Shown one piece after another: positions 43,789 to 52,700 of a stretch of DNA of 64,000 nucleotides (position 1 is its first letter; every line of letters starts with the position of its first letter). The stretch is from Lithodes maja (lineage: Eukaryota > Arthropoda > Malacostraca > Decapoda > Lithodidae): NCBI GenBank assembly GCA_037953745.1, contig JBAKBP010010350.1, positions 1-64,000 of the forward strand, in the 5' to 3' direction. The position numbers were made by a program, and so were the translations under genes. A model generated the notes under the pieces. The model had not been told where the DNA came from, made no database searches, and saw nothing but the letters and a program-made list of their open reading frames with translations.

Positions 43789-45499
43789 CTATGTGATTGA
43801 GGGAGGCAAAAGGCATAACTGCCTATAGCGAGTGCCTCCCCCATAGTTGAAAGAGTGACAGGGCCAAAATCAAGGGACGTTCGAGCCAAAATGCCTGGAC
43901 ACACGGAGTTTGAAGCAATTTAAGTCATAGGAAGAGGGAAAGACTGATTCTGGGAGAGAGTTCCAGAGCTCAGCTGTTGAGTAGAAGAAAGTTTGAGAGT
44001 AACGTTTCACTCTTGGGTTGGAGAGTTGCACAGAGTAGGGGTGGGATTGAGTTGCAAGACGGGTACCACGTGCCCTACGTAAAGGAGGTGGTATGCACTG
44101 GGATAGCTCTGAGGAACACTGATTATTATAGTAGCGATAGAATAGCGAGAGAGATGCAACATTGCGGCGGAGAGAGAGAGATTGCAGAGAGTTGGTGAGT
44201 GGACGGGAGTTAATGATACGAAAGCCCTTCCTTTCAACTTTGTCTAGGAGAGCGGTGTGAGAGGAACCTCCCCACACATGTGAACAATACTCAATACAAG
44301 GGCGCACTATGCCCCTGTACAGAGCAAGAAGCTGTGCAGGGGAAAAGAACCCCCTAAGGCGGTTGAGCACACCCAGCTTCTGGGAGGCTGCCTTAGCAAG
44401 ACTGGTAATATGGTCCTTCCAAATGAGAGCAGAAGAAAAAGAGACACCAAGAATATTGAGAGAAGATGAAGGGTTGATTTTTGTATTGTTGAAGAATAAG
44501 GGATAGTCCGCTGGGAGATCCTGACGGGTAGATAGATGGAGAAATTGGGTTTTGGAAGCATTAAAGTTAACAAGGTTTTCTCTGCCCCAATTGGAAATTG
44601 TATTTAGATCAGAATTTAAGAGTTCTATGGCTTCATTACGTTTGTTGTTGAGAGATTGCTGGCTGGGGCGTTCTGAAAAACTAATGGAGTAGTGTAAGGT
44701 TGAGTCGTCTGCGTATGAATGGATGGGAATTAAGGTACAGTTAAGGAGATCATTTATAAAAATTAGAAAGAGAATAGGAGATAGGACAGAGCCCTGAGGA
44801 ACACCGGAGTTTATAGGGTGAGGAAGTGAACAATGGCCGTCCACAACCGCGGCTATGGAACGGCCGGAAAGGAAATTAGAGACAAAGGCACAGATGGAGG
44901 GATAGAAACCGAAGGAGGGTAGTTTAGAAATTAAAGATTTATGCCAGACTCTATCGAAGGCTTTCGATATGTCTAGTGCAATAGAAAAAGTCTCACCGAA
45001 GTCCCGAAAGGAGGATGACCAAGAGTTAGTAAGATATGAAAGAAGATCACCAGTAGAGCGACCCTTAAGGAAGCCATACTGGCGATCTGAGAGCAGATTA
45101 TGAGAAGAGAAATGCTTAAGAAATTTGGAAGCAAGAATAGTTTCAAAAACTTTAGAAAGACAAGAGATAAGAGCAATTGGACGATAGTTGGAGGGTTGAG
45201 AGCGGTCACCCTTCTTTGGGACAGGTTGAATGTGAGCAAACTTCCAGCATGAAGGGAAGACGTTAGAGGATAGACAGAGACGAAAGAGTTTGCCTAGGCA
45301 GGGAGTCAGCACGGAAGCACAGTTTTTGAGAACAACAGGAGGAACACCGTCCGGACCGTACGCCTTATTAGTGTTAAGCCCAGAGAGGGTAAAAAGTACA
45401 TCTTTAGAAGAGATTAGGATATTAGGCATAAGTAAGAGAGAGGAGGGCGGAGAGGGAGAAATAGCACCGGAATCATCCAAGGTGGAGTTTCTAGCAAAA
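43751..45499 (-). mobile_element. 5'-truncated jockey-like LINE inserted in LTR4 (copy C1)
   Basis: A run of 38 T (43751-43788) is the poly(A) tail on the minus strand, then comes a short 3' UTR, then one RT frame reaching almost to the 5' end. The LTR continues at once on both sides (GTGAACA before, TGTAGAACG after), with at most 1-2 bp duplicated. The endonuclease and any ORF1 are missing by 5' truncation. The long uninterrupted tail and intact frame suggest a young insertion. A second, shorter copy lies at 56806-57327. Confidence 0.88.
43870..45480 (-). CDS. LINE reverse transcriptase, N-terminally truncated but open (536 aa)
   Basis: The open frame codes RT from just before the first conserved block: GPDGVPPVVLKNC, VPKKGDRSQPSNYRPIALIS, LDISKAFDRVWH with the first catalytic Asp, SGVPQGSVLSPILF and YADDST with the catalytic Asp pair, followed by thumb and C-terminus (CSHVWGG, TAELWNSLPESVF, ending SNVP). 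This pattern fits jockey/I-group or related LINEs of arthropods. No zinc finger is seen at the C-terminus. The ATG at 45480 is just the first in frame after truncation. All RT catalytic residues are present; without the endonuclease it is not autonomous. Shorter frames on the other strand here are not genes. Confidence 0.88.
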   Translation of the reverse strand: MDDSGAISPSPPSSLLLMPNILISSKDVLFTLSGLNTNKAYGPDGVPPVVLKNCASVLTPCLGKLFRLCLSSNVFPSCWKFAHIQPVPKKGDRSQPSNYRPIALISCLSKVFETILASKFLKHFSSHNLLSDRQYGFLKGRSTGDLLSYLTNSWSSSFRDFGETFSIALDISKAFDRVWHKSLISKLPSFGFYPSICAFVSNFLSGRSIAAVVDGHCSLPHPINSGVPQGSVLSPILFLIFINDLLNCTLIPIHSYADDSTLHYSISFSERPSQQSLNNKRNEAIELLNSDLNTISNWGRENLVNFNASKTQFLHLSTRQDLPADYPLFFNNTKINPSSSLNILGVSFSSALIWKDHITSLAKAASQKLGVLNRLRGFFSPAQLLALYRGIVRPCIEYCSHVWGGSSHTALLDKVERKGFRIINSRPLTNSLQSLSLRRNVASLSLFYRYYNNQCSSELSQCIPPPLRRARGTRLATQSHPYSVQLSNPRVKRYSQTFFYSTAELWNSLPESVFPSSYDLNCFKLRVSRHFGSNVP

Positions 45500-46247
45500 A
45501 TGTAGAACGTTCACCAACTATCCTCATCAAGAAGATCGCTGTTCACATTAACCCCTTAAATCTAATACATGTAAATATATGCCTGTCCTAAGAGTAATAC
45601 GAGAGGTGAGTGCTGAAACTCCTTTAGGACCTCAAGGGAAGGCTATGCACCCAAACAGAGAGAAGAATGAAATGAGAGTAATGTCGTCAGAGAGAAAGAG
45701 TGCAACCGTGAGAAATTGGGAGAGAGGGCAAGGGATGTTAGAATCTCAAAGGTTCTAGGCAACCTGATCATGGAACACACAGCGAGCCTCCAGGCAATGT
45801 GCAGTACGACAACATGGGCAACCCAGGCAGCATAGGCAGGCGGCAATGGACTACCAACCCTGTCGCACCTAGCTATAAGCGCAAGGCTGCCAACCGGTCC
45901 ATACGTCTGGCAACCACCACTCCGGCAGCGTGGCGCGTTGCTACCCTCTCGCTCTGAAAACTAACTCACTCTCTCTCTCTGAACTCCCATTGTCTTATCT
46001 ATCAACTTCTCTATTGATACTACATATTAAATGGAAGGTCTCGACATGGCTTAAAACAAAACCCACCACTGGTTAGCACATGACGAGACCTTTGCAGAGA
46101 TACAAAGAACATAGTTATACGTTGTCACACTCAATATAAGCAGCCAGCACGGTACAGCGGTACAGCGGTACCACACAGTGGCGGTACAGTGGAGTACCAA
46201 GGAGTACAATCAGGTTGCGTTGCCACACACTGGGTGCGTCACACTTG

Positions 46248-46793
46248 CCTAATCAGAGTACGGTATTTATATTAGCTTAGGAAGGTCCTCGCCTAATCAG
46301 AGTACGGTATTTATATTAGCTTAGGAAGGTCCTCGCCTAATCAGAGTACGGTATTTATATTAGCTTAGGAAGGTCCTCGCCTAATCAGAGTACGGTATTT
46401 ATATTAGCTTAGGAAGGTCCTCGCCTAATCAGAGTACGGTATTTATATTAGCTTAGGAAGGTCCTCGCCTAATCAGAGTACGGTATTTATATTAGCTTAG
46501 GAAGGTCCTCGCCTAATCAGAGTACGGTATTTATATTAGCTTAGGAAGGTCCTCGCCTAATCAGAGTACGGTATTTATATTAGCTTAGGAAGGTCCTCGC
46601 CTAATCAGAGTACGGTATTTATTTTATCTTAGGAAGGACCTCGCCTCATCACAGTACGGTAATTATTTTAGCTTAGGAAGGAGCCCGCTTAATCAGAGTA
46701 CGGTATTTATTTGAGCTTAGGAAGGACCTCGGCTAATCCAGGTACAGTATTTATTTTAGTTTAGGAAGGACCTCGCGTAATCACAGTACGGAA
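46248..46793. repeat. 44-bp tandem satellite, about 12.4 units
   Basis: The unit begins CCTAATCAGAGTACGGTATT and includes AGCTTAGGAAGGTCCTCG. Starts fall every 44 bp from 46248. The first eight units are identical; the last four or five (from about 46600) carry several substitutions. The array begins four bases after LTR4 ends. Confidence 0.95.
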
Positions 46794-46914
46794 TCCAGTA
46801 ACAAATAATTAAACCTATTTCGGTAAGCGAATGTAAATTATAATCAGCGAGTATCGGTTAAGCTAATGACATTTTTAGGCTATTAGGCTATGCATTTAGG
46901 GGGGGGGGGGGGGG
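46794..46914. other. AT-rich spacer ending in poly(G)
   Basis: No coding signal. A run of 16 G lies at 46899-46914, directly before a LINE 3' end. Confidence 0.5.
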
Positions 46915-47320
46915 ATGCTTCTTTGTCTAGATTTGTATTATTTGTTTAGTTTTCCTTCCTCATCCTCTATCAAGCTTAATACAAATTGCAATTGTTCCGA
47001 GGAACTTGCTTCAATTGTGCCGCCTCTCCACATCTTTCCCCGTAGAACTAGGGCAGCTGAGAGCGCCCATGAATTTGCACTTTCTCCTCCACAATGCAGA
47101 ACTTCTGCTTATCAGAATTCATTTATCCCCAGAGCTACTACTCTTTGGAATTCACTTCCCTCGAATTGCTTTCCACAAACTTACAATCTACAAATGTTTA
47201 AATCCAGTTGTTACAAACATTTTATGAATGGAGGATGCCTTTAGGCACATGGACCTTTTTGTTTTATCTGTGTTTTTCCTTCCTCCTTCCATTGTCTCTT
47301 AAAAAAAAAAAACAAAAAAA
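46915..47320 (+). pseudogene. 3' end of a LINE (RT C-terminus, 3' UTR, poly(A))
   Basis: The open frame ending at 47244 codes a typical LINE C-terminal tail: APMNLHF-phase shadows aside, the correct phase reads PRRTRAAESAHEF, then FIPRATTLWNSLPSNCFP and FKSSCYKHF. The block ATTLWNSLP is shared by many jockey- and CR1-like RTs. The stop is followed by a short UTR and an A-rich tail (about 47301-47327, A with a few C). Everything 5' of about residue 10 is missing, so this is a heavily truncated copy. It is unlike the C1/C2 LINE in detail. Confidence 0.7.
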
Positions 47321-47327
47321 AAAAAAC

Positions 47328-47557
47328 CCAAAAGCCCCCTTCAAGATAAATTTGTAAATTTTTCGATAGAAACATGTCACGGCCGGAGGCCGGTAACTAC
47401 TATATTATAGGCTCGCTATCGCTCGCCAAGAAATAAAATCGACACCTAAATTGTACGAAAGGTTTTAATATTAACAAAGGAATGGAGTGAAAAGTCTTGA
47501 AATCCCCAAACTAATATTAATATCTGAAAACTAATGTGGCTAAACATGAAGACAAAT
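47328..47557. other. Unassigned sequence
   Basis: No gene. At 47376 TGTCACGGCCGGAGGCCGG could be an LTR start and contains the GC-rich palindrome CCGGAGGCCGG. The rest is AT-rich. Confidence 0.3.
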
Positions 47558-47719
47558 AATTTGTATAAAGAGCCGCGTCTGTGTAATTTGTATAAAGAGT
47601 CGCGTCTGTGTAATTTGTATAAAGAGCCGCATCTGTGTAATTTGTATAAAGAGCCGCGTCTGTGTAATTTGTATAAAGAGCCGCGTCTGTGTAATTTGTA
47701 TTAAGAGTCGCGTCTGTGT
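47558..47719. repeat. 27-bp minisatellite, six units
   Basis: The unit begins AATTTGTATAAAGAGCCGCG and is repeated at 47558, 47585, 47612, 47639, 47666 and 47693, with scattered C/T changes. It ends 22 bp before LTR-B1. Confidence 0.95.
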
Positions 47720-47741
47720 AGTTTGAGCAGCTTGTTGTCCA

Positions 47742-49580
47742 TGTGACGCATGTCCAGTGTGAGCATGCTGTACAGAACGCCTAGTCATGCCCCACTCTCG
47801 CTAGGATCATCAGGGCAGGAACTTTGGCTGTAGCCTATGTAGAGTTTCCTAACTTAGTTCATGTGAGCCGTTGTACTATAAGTATTATGAATATGTATTT
47901 TGTTTTCATCTGAGTCAACGAGTTCTATTTTATATCATTAGTTATAAGTATGGTGTGTAAAACTTATTTGTAATGATGGGAAGAGAAACAGCCACAGTTG
48001 GGGGTCAGTGGGTGCGGGAGGTGGGCCTAACTCACTCCCATTCCTCCCTCCCTCAGTGCTAGGGGAGCCTTTGTCTATCCCAGAGGAGAGAGAGAAATTA
48101 CGTAATGGTTGTCAGTGGGCGGTCCTTAGTAGTTCACGTTGGGCTCACTAGAGGGCCGGGTATAAAAGGGAAGTCTAGCCATTTTTTCATCAGAACTCAT
48201 TAGGCAGAGCGACTTCTCATTTCCCTTGCTAACTATATATATTCTTCTGACTGATGGGAACTTTCTCTACTACCTTACATTCTTATCTCCTCTTTTCACT
48301 GCCTTTTTTAACTTCCATGGTCCCGTTGGTGCAGAGCTAGTCAGCCAACGTATTATCGCTTGAGTTCTCACGAGATACTTGCCTATTAGATAGCCTATTT
48401 TGGAAGGGTTGACTTAGAATAGGATTGATTTATGTTTGTTGCACTTGTATATGCATTTCCCTGTGTGTTATTATTATTATTCCTGTTTTCTGCTAGTCTA
48501 GGTAATGCTAGACTGGGGTAAGGCTTTTCTGTGTTACAGTTGTTGTTTGATGCAGTGGTTAAGCGATAAACCTGCATACTCGTTTCGGTTCAGTGAAGCC
48601 TAGGTTGTCTTCGCGGCTGACTGTGTTGAGTTAATAATTTACAGTGCGTGAGGGCAAGAGCCTAACCACCCTGTATTTTATTAACAGTTTGTTTTTACTT
48701 TGTCAAGGAGCCGGGAGAAAACCAGATACAAGGGATCTGGATTTCTCAAAGTGCACTTGTTAGTTTTAACGTAATACTTTAAACAGTCGTGAGGACTTCG
48801 CTAGGCTACGAGCCGTTTTTGCTCAGTCACTGCTACCTTTTTGCCTACAGTACCCCAGCTAGACTTTACTCGATTAGTAGATACAGAATAGTATTGAAGC
48901 TTTCCTTATGTATGATATTGTTTATGCACTATTGATTTCATGTGTTGCAAGCTTGGCTACTTTAGTGATTAGTGGCCCACGAGCACAATCCGAGTAGGCT
49001 ATTGCCGTTGCATTTGCGGAGTACTTCTTTTTAATGTTTGCCATTTACTATTGCATATTCTTTTAATTATTCTTATGCCAATTTAAGCCTTTAATAGTAT
49101 TTAATTGCCAGTGTTTTTGCTTATTGAATTACTGTTCAAAATCCGACACGTACTTCTTACGAGCATCCGAGAAGCATCTAACTTTTTTCAGAAGATTCCT
49201 TGCTCGATGCTTGAGGACTATTAATTAACGTAACATAATAGTGCCGATCCGAAGTAGAGGGTGGAGGACTTCTTAAGTTCATAGTCAAGGGTGGATTACT
49301 TCGGCTTCGGCCAACACTATTCTTTGGTGTTGTTGTTTCTTACTTCATTGTTTGATTGTTGACCAGACTAGATAATTCCTGTCTCTTTATTAGTCTGTTG
49401 TTACACTAGTACCGAGTTCTTGTATACCCCGTTATAGCAGATTGAACTCTGGAGGGTATTGGTGTTTTTTGTTCGGCTGGCAGTACTCAGGGGTTGGGAT
49501 CGTGTGTTTTCGTTGTGGCAGCGAGCCGTATTCGAGTCCTGATTGAGAGCCCTTGTGTACCCGAGTGCCAGTTCGTAACA
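47742..49580 (+). repeat. 5' LTR of element B1
   Basis: The LTR is 1,839 bp, beginning TGTGACGCATG and ending GTTCGTAACA. It carries a clear TATA box at 48161. The 3' LTR repeats this sequence from 55281. Confidence 0.93.
48161..48168 (+). promoter_or_regulatory. TATA box in LTR-B1
   Basis: TATAAAAG in a GC-rich setting (GGGCCGGGTATAAAAGGG). About 30 bp downstream lies TTTCATCAGAAC, a possible initiator. The same arrangement recurs in the other B LTRs at 55707 and 57758. Confidence 0.65.
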
Positions 49581-49582
49581 AA

Positions 49583-49594
49583 TGGCGACCTTGC
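49583..49594 (+). other. Primer-binding-like site, element B1
   Basis: TGGCGACCTTGC, 2 nt after the LTR end; identical to family A. Confidence 0.65.
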
Positions 49595-49792
49595 TTAGGA
49601 TTTTGTGAACAGTATAAATTTTTGCAGAGTTGTACAACATTTGTTTGTTTGTATTTTAGCGTGCATATTGAGGAATATTTTTTTTGTATGGCAATTAGTA
49701 AAGCATTTAAGAGACTCCAGTTAATTTAGTAATTAGTGCTTGCATAGGAAGTTTAACACTTTTGTCTCGAGAATTTTGTTGTGGACTTCAGT

Positions 49793-52700
49793 ATGTCGTG
49801 CATTAGCACTGACGATGAGCGAGAGATGTCATTTGAAGGTGTGCCGTTAGTAACCAGTGAGGAGGATGCTAGAGTTTTTGTGAGTAAGCGGTACCATGTG
49901 ACGGAGGAGAGGCTGACTGGGGTGGATGTTTGTGGCTTGCACCTGATAGCCAAGGATTTGGTCATTTCCAATGTAGCAGGGATGTCCAAGGGGGAGCTGA
50001 TTTCCTGAGTGTTGCGTGGGCGACATGGGGTTTCGGAGGAGAGGGCGTTTGGGGGGGTTCCTCCCCAGATCCCCTCTCACTCGACTCCCACAGTGCCGTC
50101 CACTCAGTTACCGGAGGTTAGCACTCTCCCACAGAGGGATGAGAATTGGCAGATTGGAGTGCCCTCGGGTGGTGCACGTGGTGGTTCCCCAGTTTTTGCC
50201 CCCCCTCCTTCAGTAGTGGCAGCTCCCTCTTCCTGCCTGTCTCCAGATATGGTATTTAGACTTGAGCTTGCTAAGATTGAGGCTAGGAAGCAGGAGAATG
50301 AGACCAGGAGGCAGGAGGATGAGACGAGGAGGCATGAGATTGAGGTTAGGAGGCATGAGGCTGAGCTTAGGTACGACTCGGAGAAATATTGTGCTAAATT
50401 AGATTTAGATAAGACTCGTGCAGAATCGACAGGGACTCGGATGGGCCGTGAGGGCCAAGTAAGAGAACAGTCCTTGGCCCAATTAGTCAAATTGGTGCCG
50501 GTATTTAGTGAAACTGAAGTCACAGAATTTTTTAATCGTTTTGAGAAGAAGTGTAGGGAGCATAATTGGCCTGAAGAGAAGTGGGCAGCTCTAGTCTCCT
50601 CAAGACTTACGGGTAAGGGTCTGAAGGCTTATGATGCACTGCCTTTAGAGTCTTGCATTGACTACCCAGAATTGAAGAGAGCTGTCCTACGGGCATACGA
50701 GTTGCAACCGGAAACATATCAATTAAAGTTTCGGGGTGTTACAAAGACTAGGGAGGCGACCTTTCTTGAACATGCCCGGGACTTAAAAGATGCACTTAAA
50801 AACTGGACACGTTCTGAGAAAGCTGAGACGGCAGAACAGTTGACCGAGCTGTTTCTGCTCGAGCAGTTTTATAAGTGTACTGGTGCAGAAATTACTTTAA
50901 ATATTAAAGAAAAGAACCCAAGAACTCTTCAAGAGGCAGCTGAGATGGCTGACCGCAGGTTGTCGCTAATCAGGGGATGTGAATCTGTAAAGCGTGTTGA
51001 TGCAGTTCCCAAGGGGCGCGATACTCCAAACCCTCAAGTTCAGGACAATCACTATAGATATAAACCTCAGTTTAAAAGCCAAGATACCAGGACTGAACCA
51101 AAGACTACAGCCGTCCCATTACAGAAGGGTCAGAACTCCACCCCTTATCGGAAGAAACCGATAGGAGAAGTGGAATGTTTTCATTGTAGAAAGAAGGGGC
51201 ATTATGCAAAATCTTGTCCTAGTAAGCCGCCAACTGCAGCCGTGTCTTTGGTGCGCAGCATAGGTGTGGCTGAAATGTCATCTGGATTTACCCAGGGTAG
51301 TTTGCCAGCGGCAGGGTCACAGGCTATGTATAAGACTCAGGAAGGCTCGTCCCCTGTCCGTGATGTCTTTTGCGCCCATAGAGGGACCGGTAGGGTAAGT
51401 TGGGCGGGTTGCCAGCATAAGGTGGAAGTTTTGCGTGACACTGGAGCTTCACAGACACTTTTGAAGAATTTCACGGGGCGACCAATTAATGCGGCACGGG
51501 TGGTTGTTGTTCAGGGTATTAATGCGACCAGGTCATACCCGTTACTTCGTGTGGAGCTGGAAGTTGATGGTGTGATTAAGGACTTAGATGTTGGGATCGT
51601 TGAGAAATTGCCAGTGGAGGGCGTCGACCTTCTTCTCGGCAACGACTTTGCGGTGCCTACTTTAGAAGTTCCACCCTTAGTCGTTGCCGAGAGGCCGGCC
51701 GACGTGAGTAGGGAGGAACAAGAGTGGGTAGTGAGTTGTCAACGCCAACAGATGGCGTGTGTGGTAACTCGTTCCCAAGCATTTAAGGTATCACAGCCTA
51801 TTTCCCAGGCCACAGAACAGCGGAGGAAGGGAATTAAGGAGAAGCGGAAGGCTGGGAAAAGTTTGAAGAGTTTAGAACCAGTGGCTCTCCCAAAAGACCC
51901 AATAGCAGGACCTTTGACCGAGTCTGTTGTAACTCCAGTGCCTAACACAGTTGATAAAGTAGTGGAGGAGGCAGAGACTCAGAGACAACACCGTTACCTG
52001 CAGCGAGAAAACCGGATGTCTAAGTTGGATGTTGGGGGAGGGCATGAGTTGTTGACTAAGCAGTTAGACATGTTGGCTCCCACAGACATTCGAAAGTTGC
52101 AATTAGAGGATCCAGAGGTTTTGCAGTGTACCAATGGGGCTGTGGAGTTAGAAGAAGATAGGGATGCAAAGGCAGGGGATTTTTTTTTCGTTAATGGAAT
52201 TTTATACCACCGATTTCAAGATCCTAAAAGGAACTGGGAGGGCGGATCAGGTACAGTTGACCAGCTGGTCGTGCCAGAGGGCTGCAGGGAAAGTTTGCTT
52301 AGGTTGGCTCATGATTCTCCATTATCAGGACATTTGGGTGCCAAGAAAACGGTGGCGGCTTTGGGGAAATTGTTTTGGTGGCCGGGGATGAAGTCTCATG
52401 TGCAGTCATGGATAAACTCATGTGATATTTGTCAATGTGTCGGGAAACCGAACCAAGTTATTCCTAAGGCTCCGTTACACCCTATTCCTGTGATTGGGCC
52501 ACCCTTTAGTAAAATTATTGTTGACATGGTTGGTCCACTCCCTCCCACTAAGGCTGGAAATAAATTTTTGTTAACCATAATGGATGTTTCCACTAGATAC
52601 CCCGATGCATATCCTATGAAAAATGGAATGGCTAAGACGGTAGTCAGTAACTTGTTGTGGTACTTCTCAAGGTACGGGTACCCGGAGGAGATTCAGTCTG

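Larger units (their letters stand above)
19651..46243 (-). mobile_element. Tandem array of three Gmr1-like Gypsy elements (family A)
   Basis: Four LTRs (19651-22093, 27764-29567, 35192-36999, 42674-46243) alternate with three near-identical internal regions, all on the minus strand, with no sequence between an LTR and the next internal region. Each internal region has a primer-binding-like site next to its right LTR and a polypurine tract next to its left LTR. This is the product expected from LTR-LTR unequal exchange or from insertion of multimeric DNA. The outer flanks (AACAT before 19651, CTTGC after 46243) do not match, so no common target duplication is seen. Confidence 0.9.
42674..46243 (-). 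repeat. LTR4 of family A array, split by a LINE
   Basis: The two halves, 42674-43750 and about 45500-46243, together match LTR2 and LTR3. The middle is a LINE insertion. The right end GGTGCGTCACA (46243) abuts CTTG and then a 44-bp satellite rather than an internal region, so this is the outer LTR of the array. Confidence 0.9.

Noticed and set aside
46248..46793. Regular 44-bp repeats as a possible CRISPR array
   Set aside because: There are no unique spacers between repeats; units are directly abutting, and the setting is eukaryotic. It is a satellite.
47540..47788. 82-codon frame with a QITQTRLFI repeat on the minus strand
   Set aside because: Translation of the 27-bp minisatellite (a multiple of three), not a protein gene.
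48395..48577. 60-codon frame conserved in LTR-B1 and LTR-B2 (also 55941-56123)
   Set aside because: Conserved only because the LTRs are copies of one another; no domain, and LTRs are not expected to code here.
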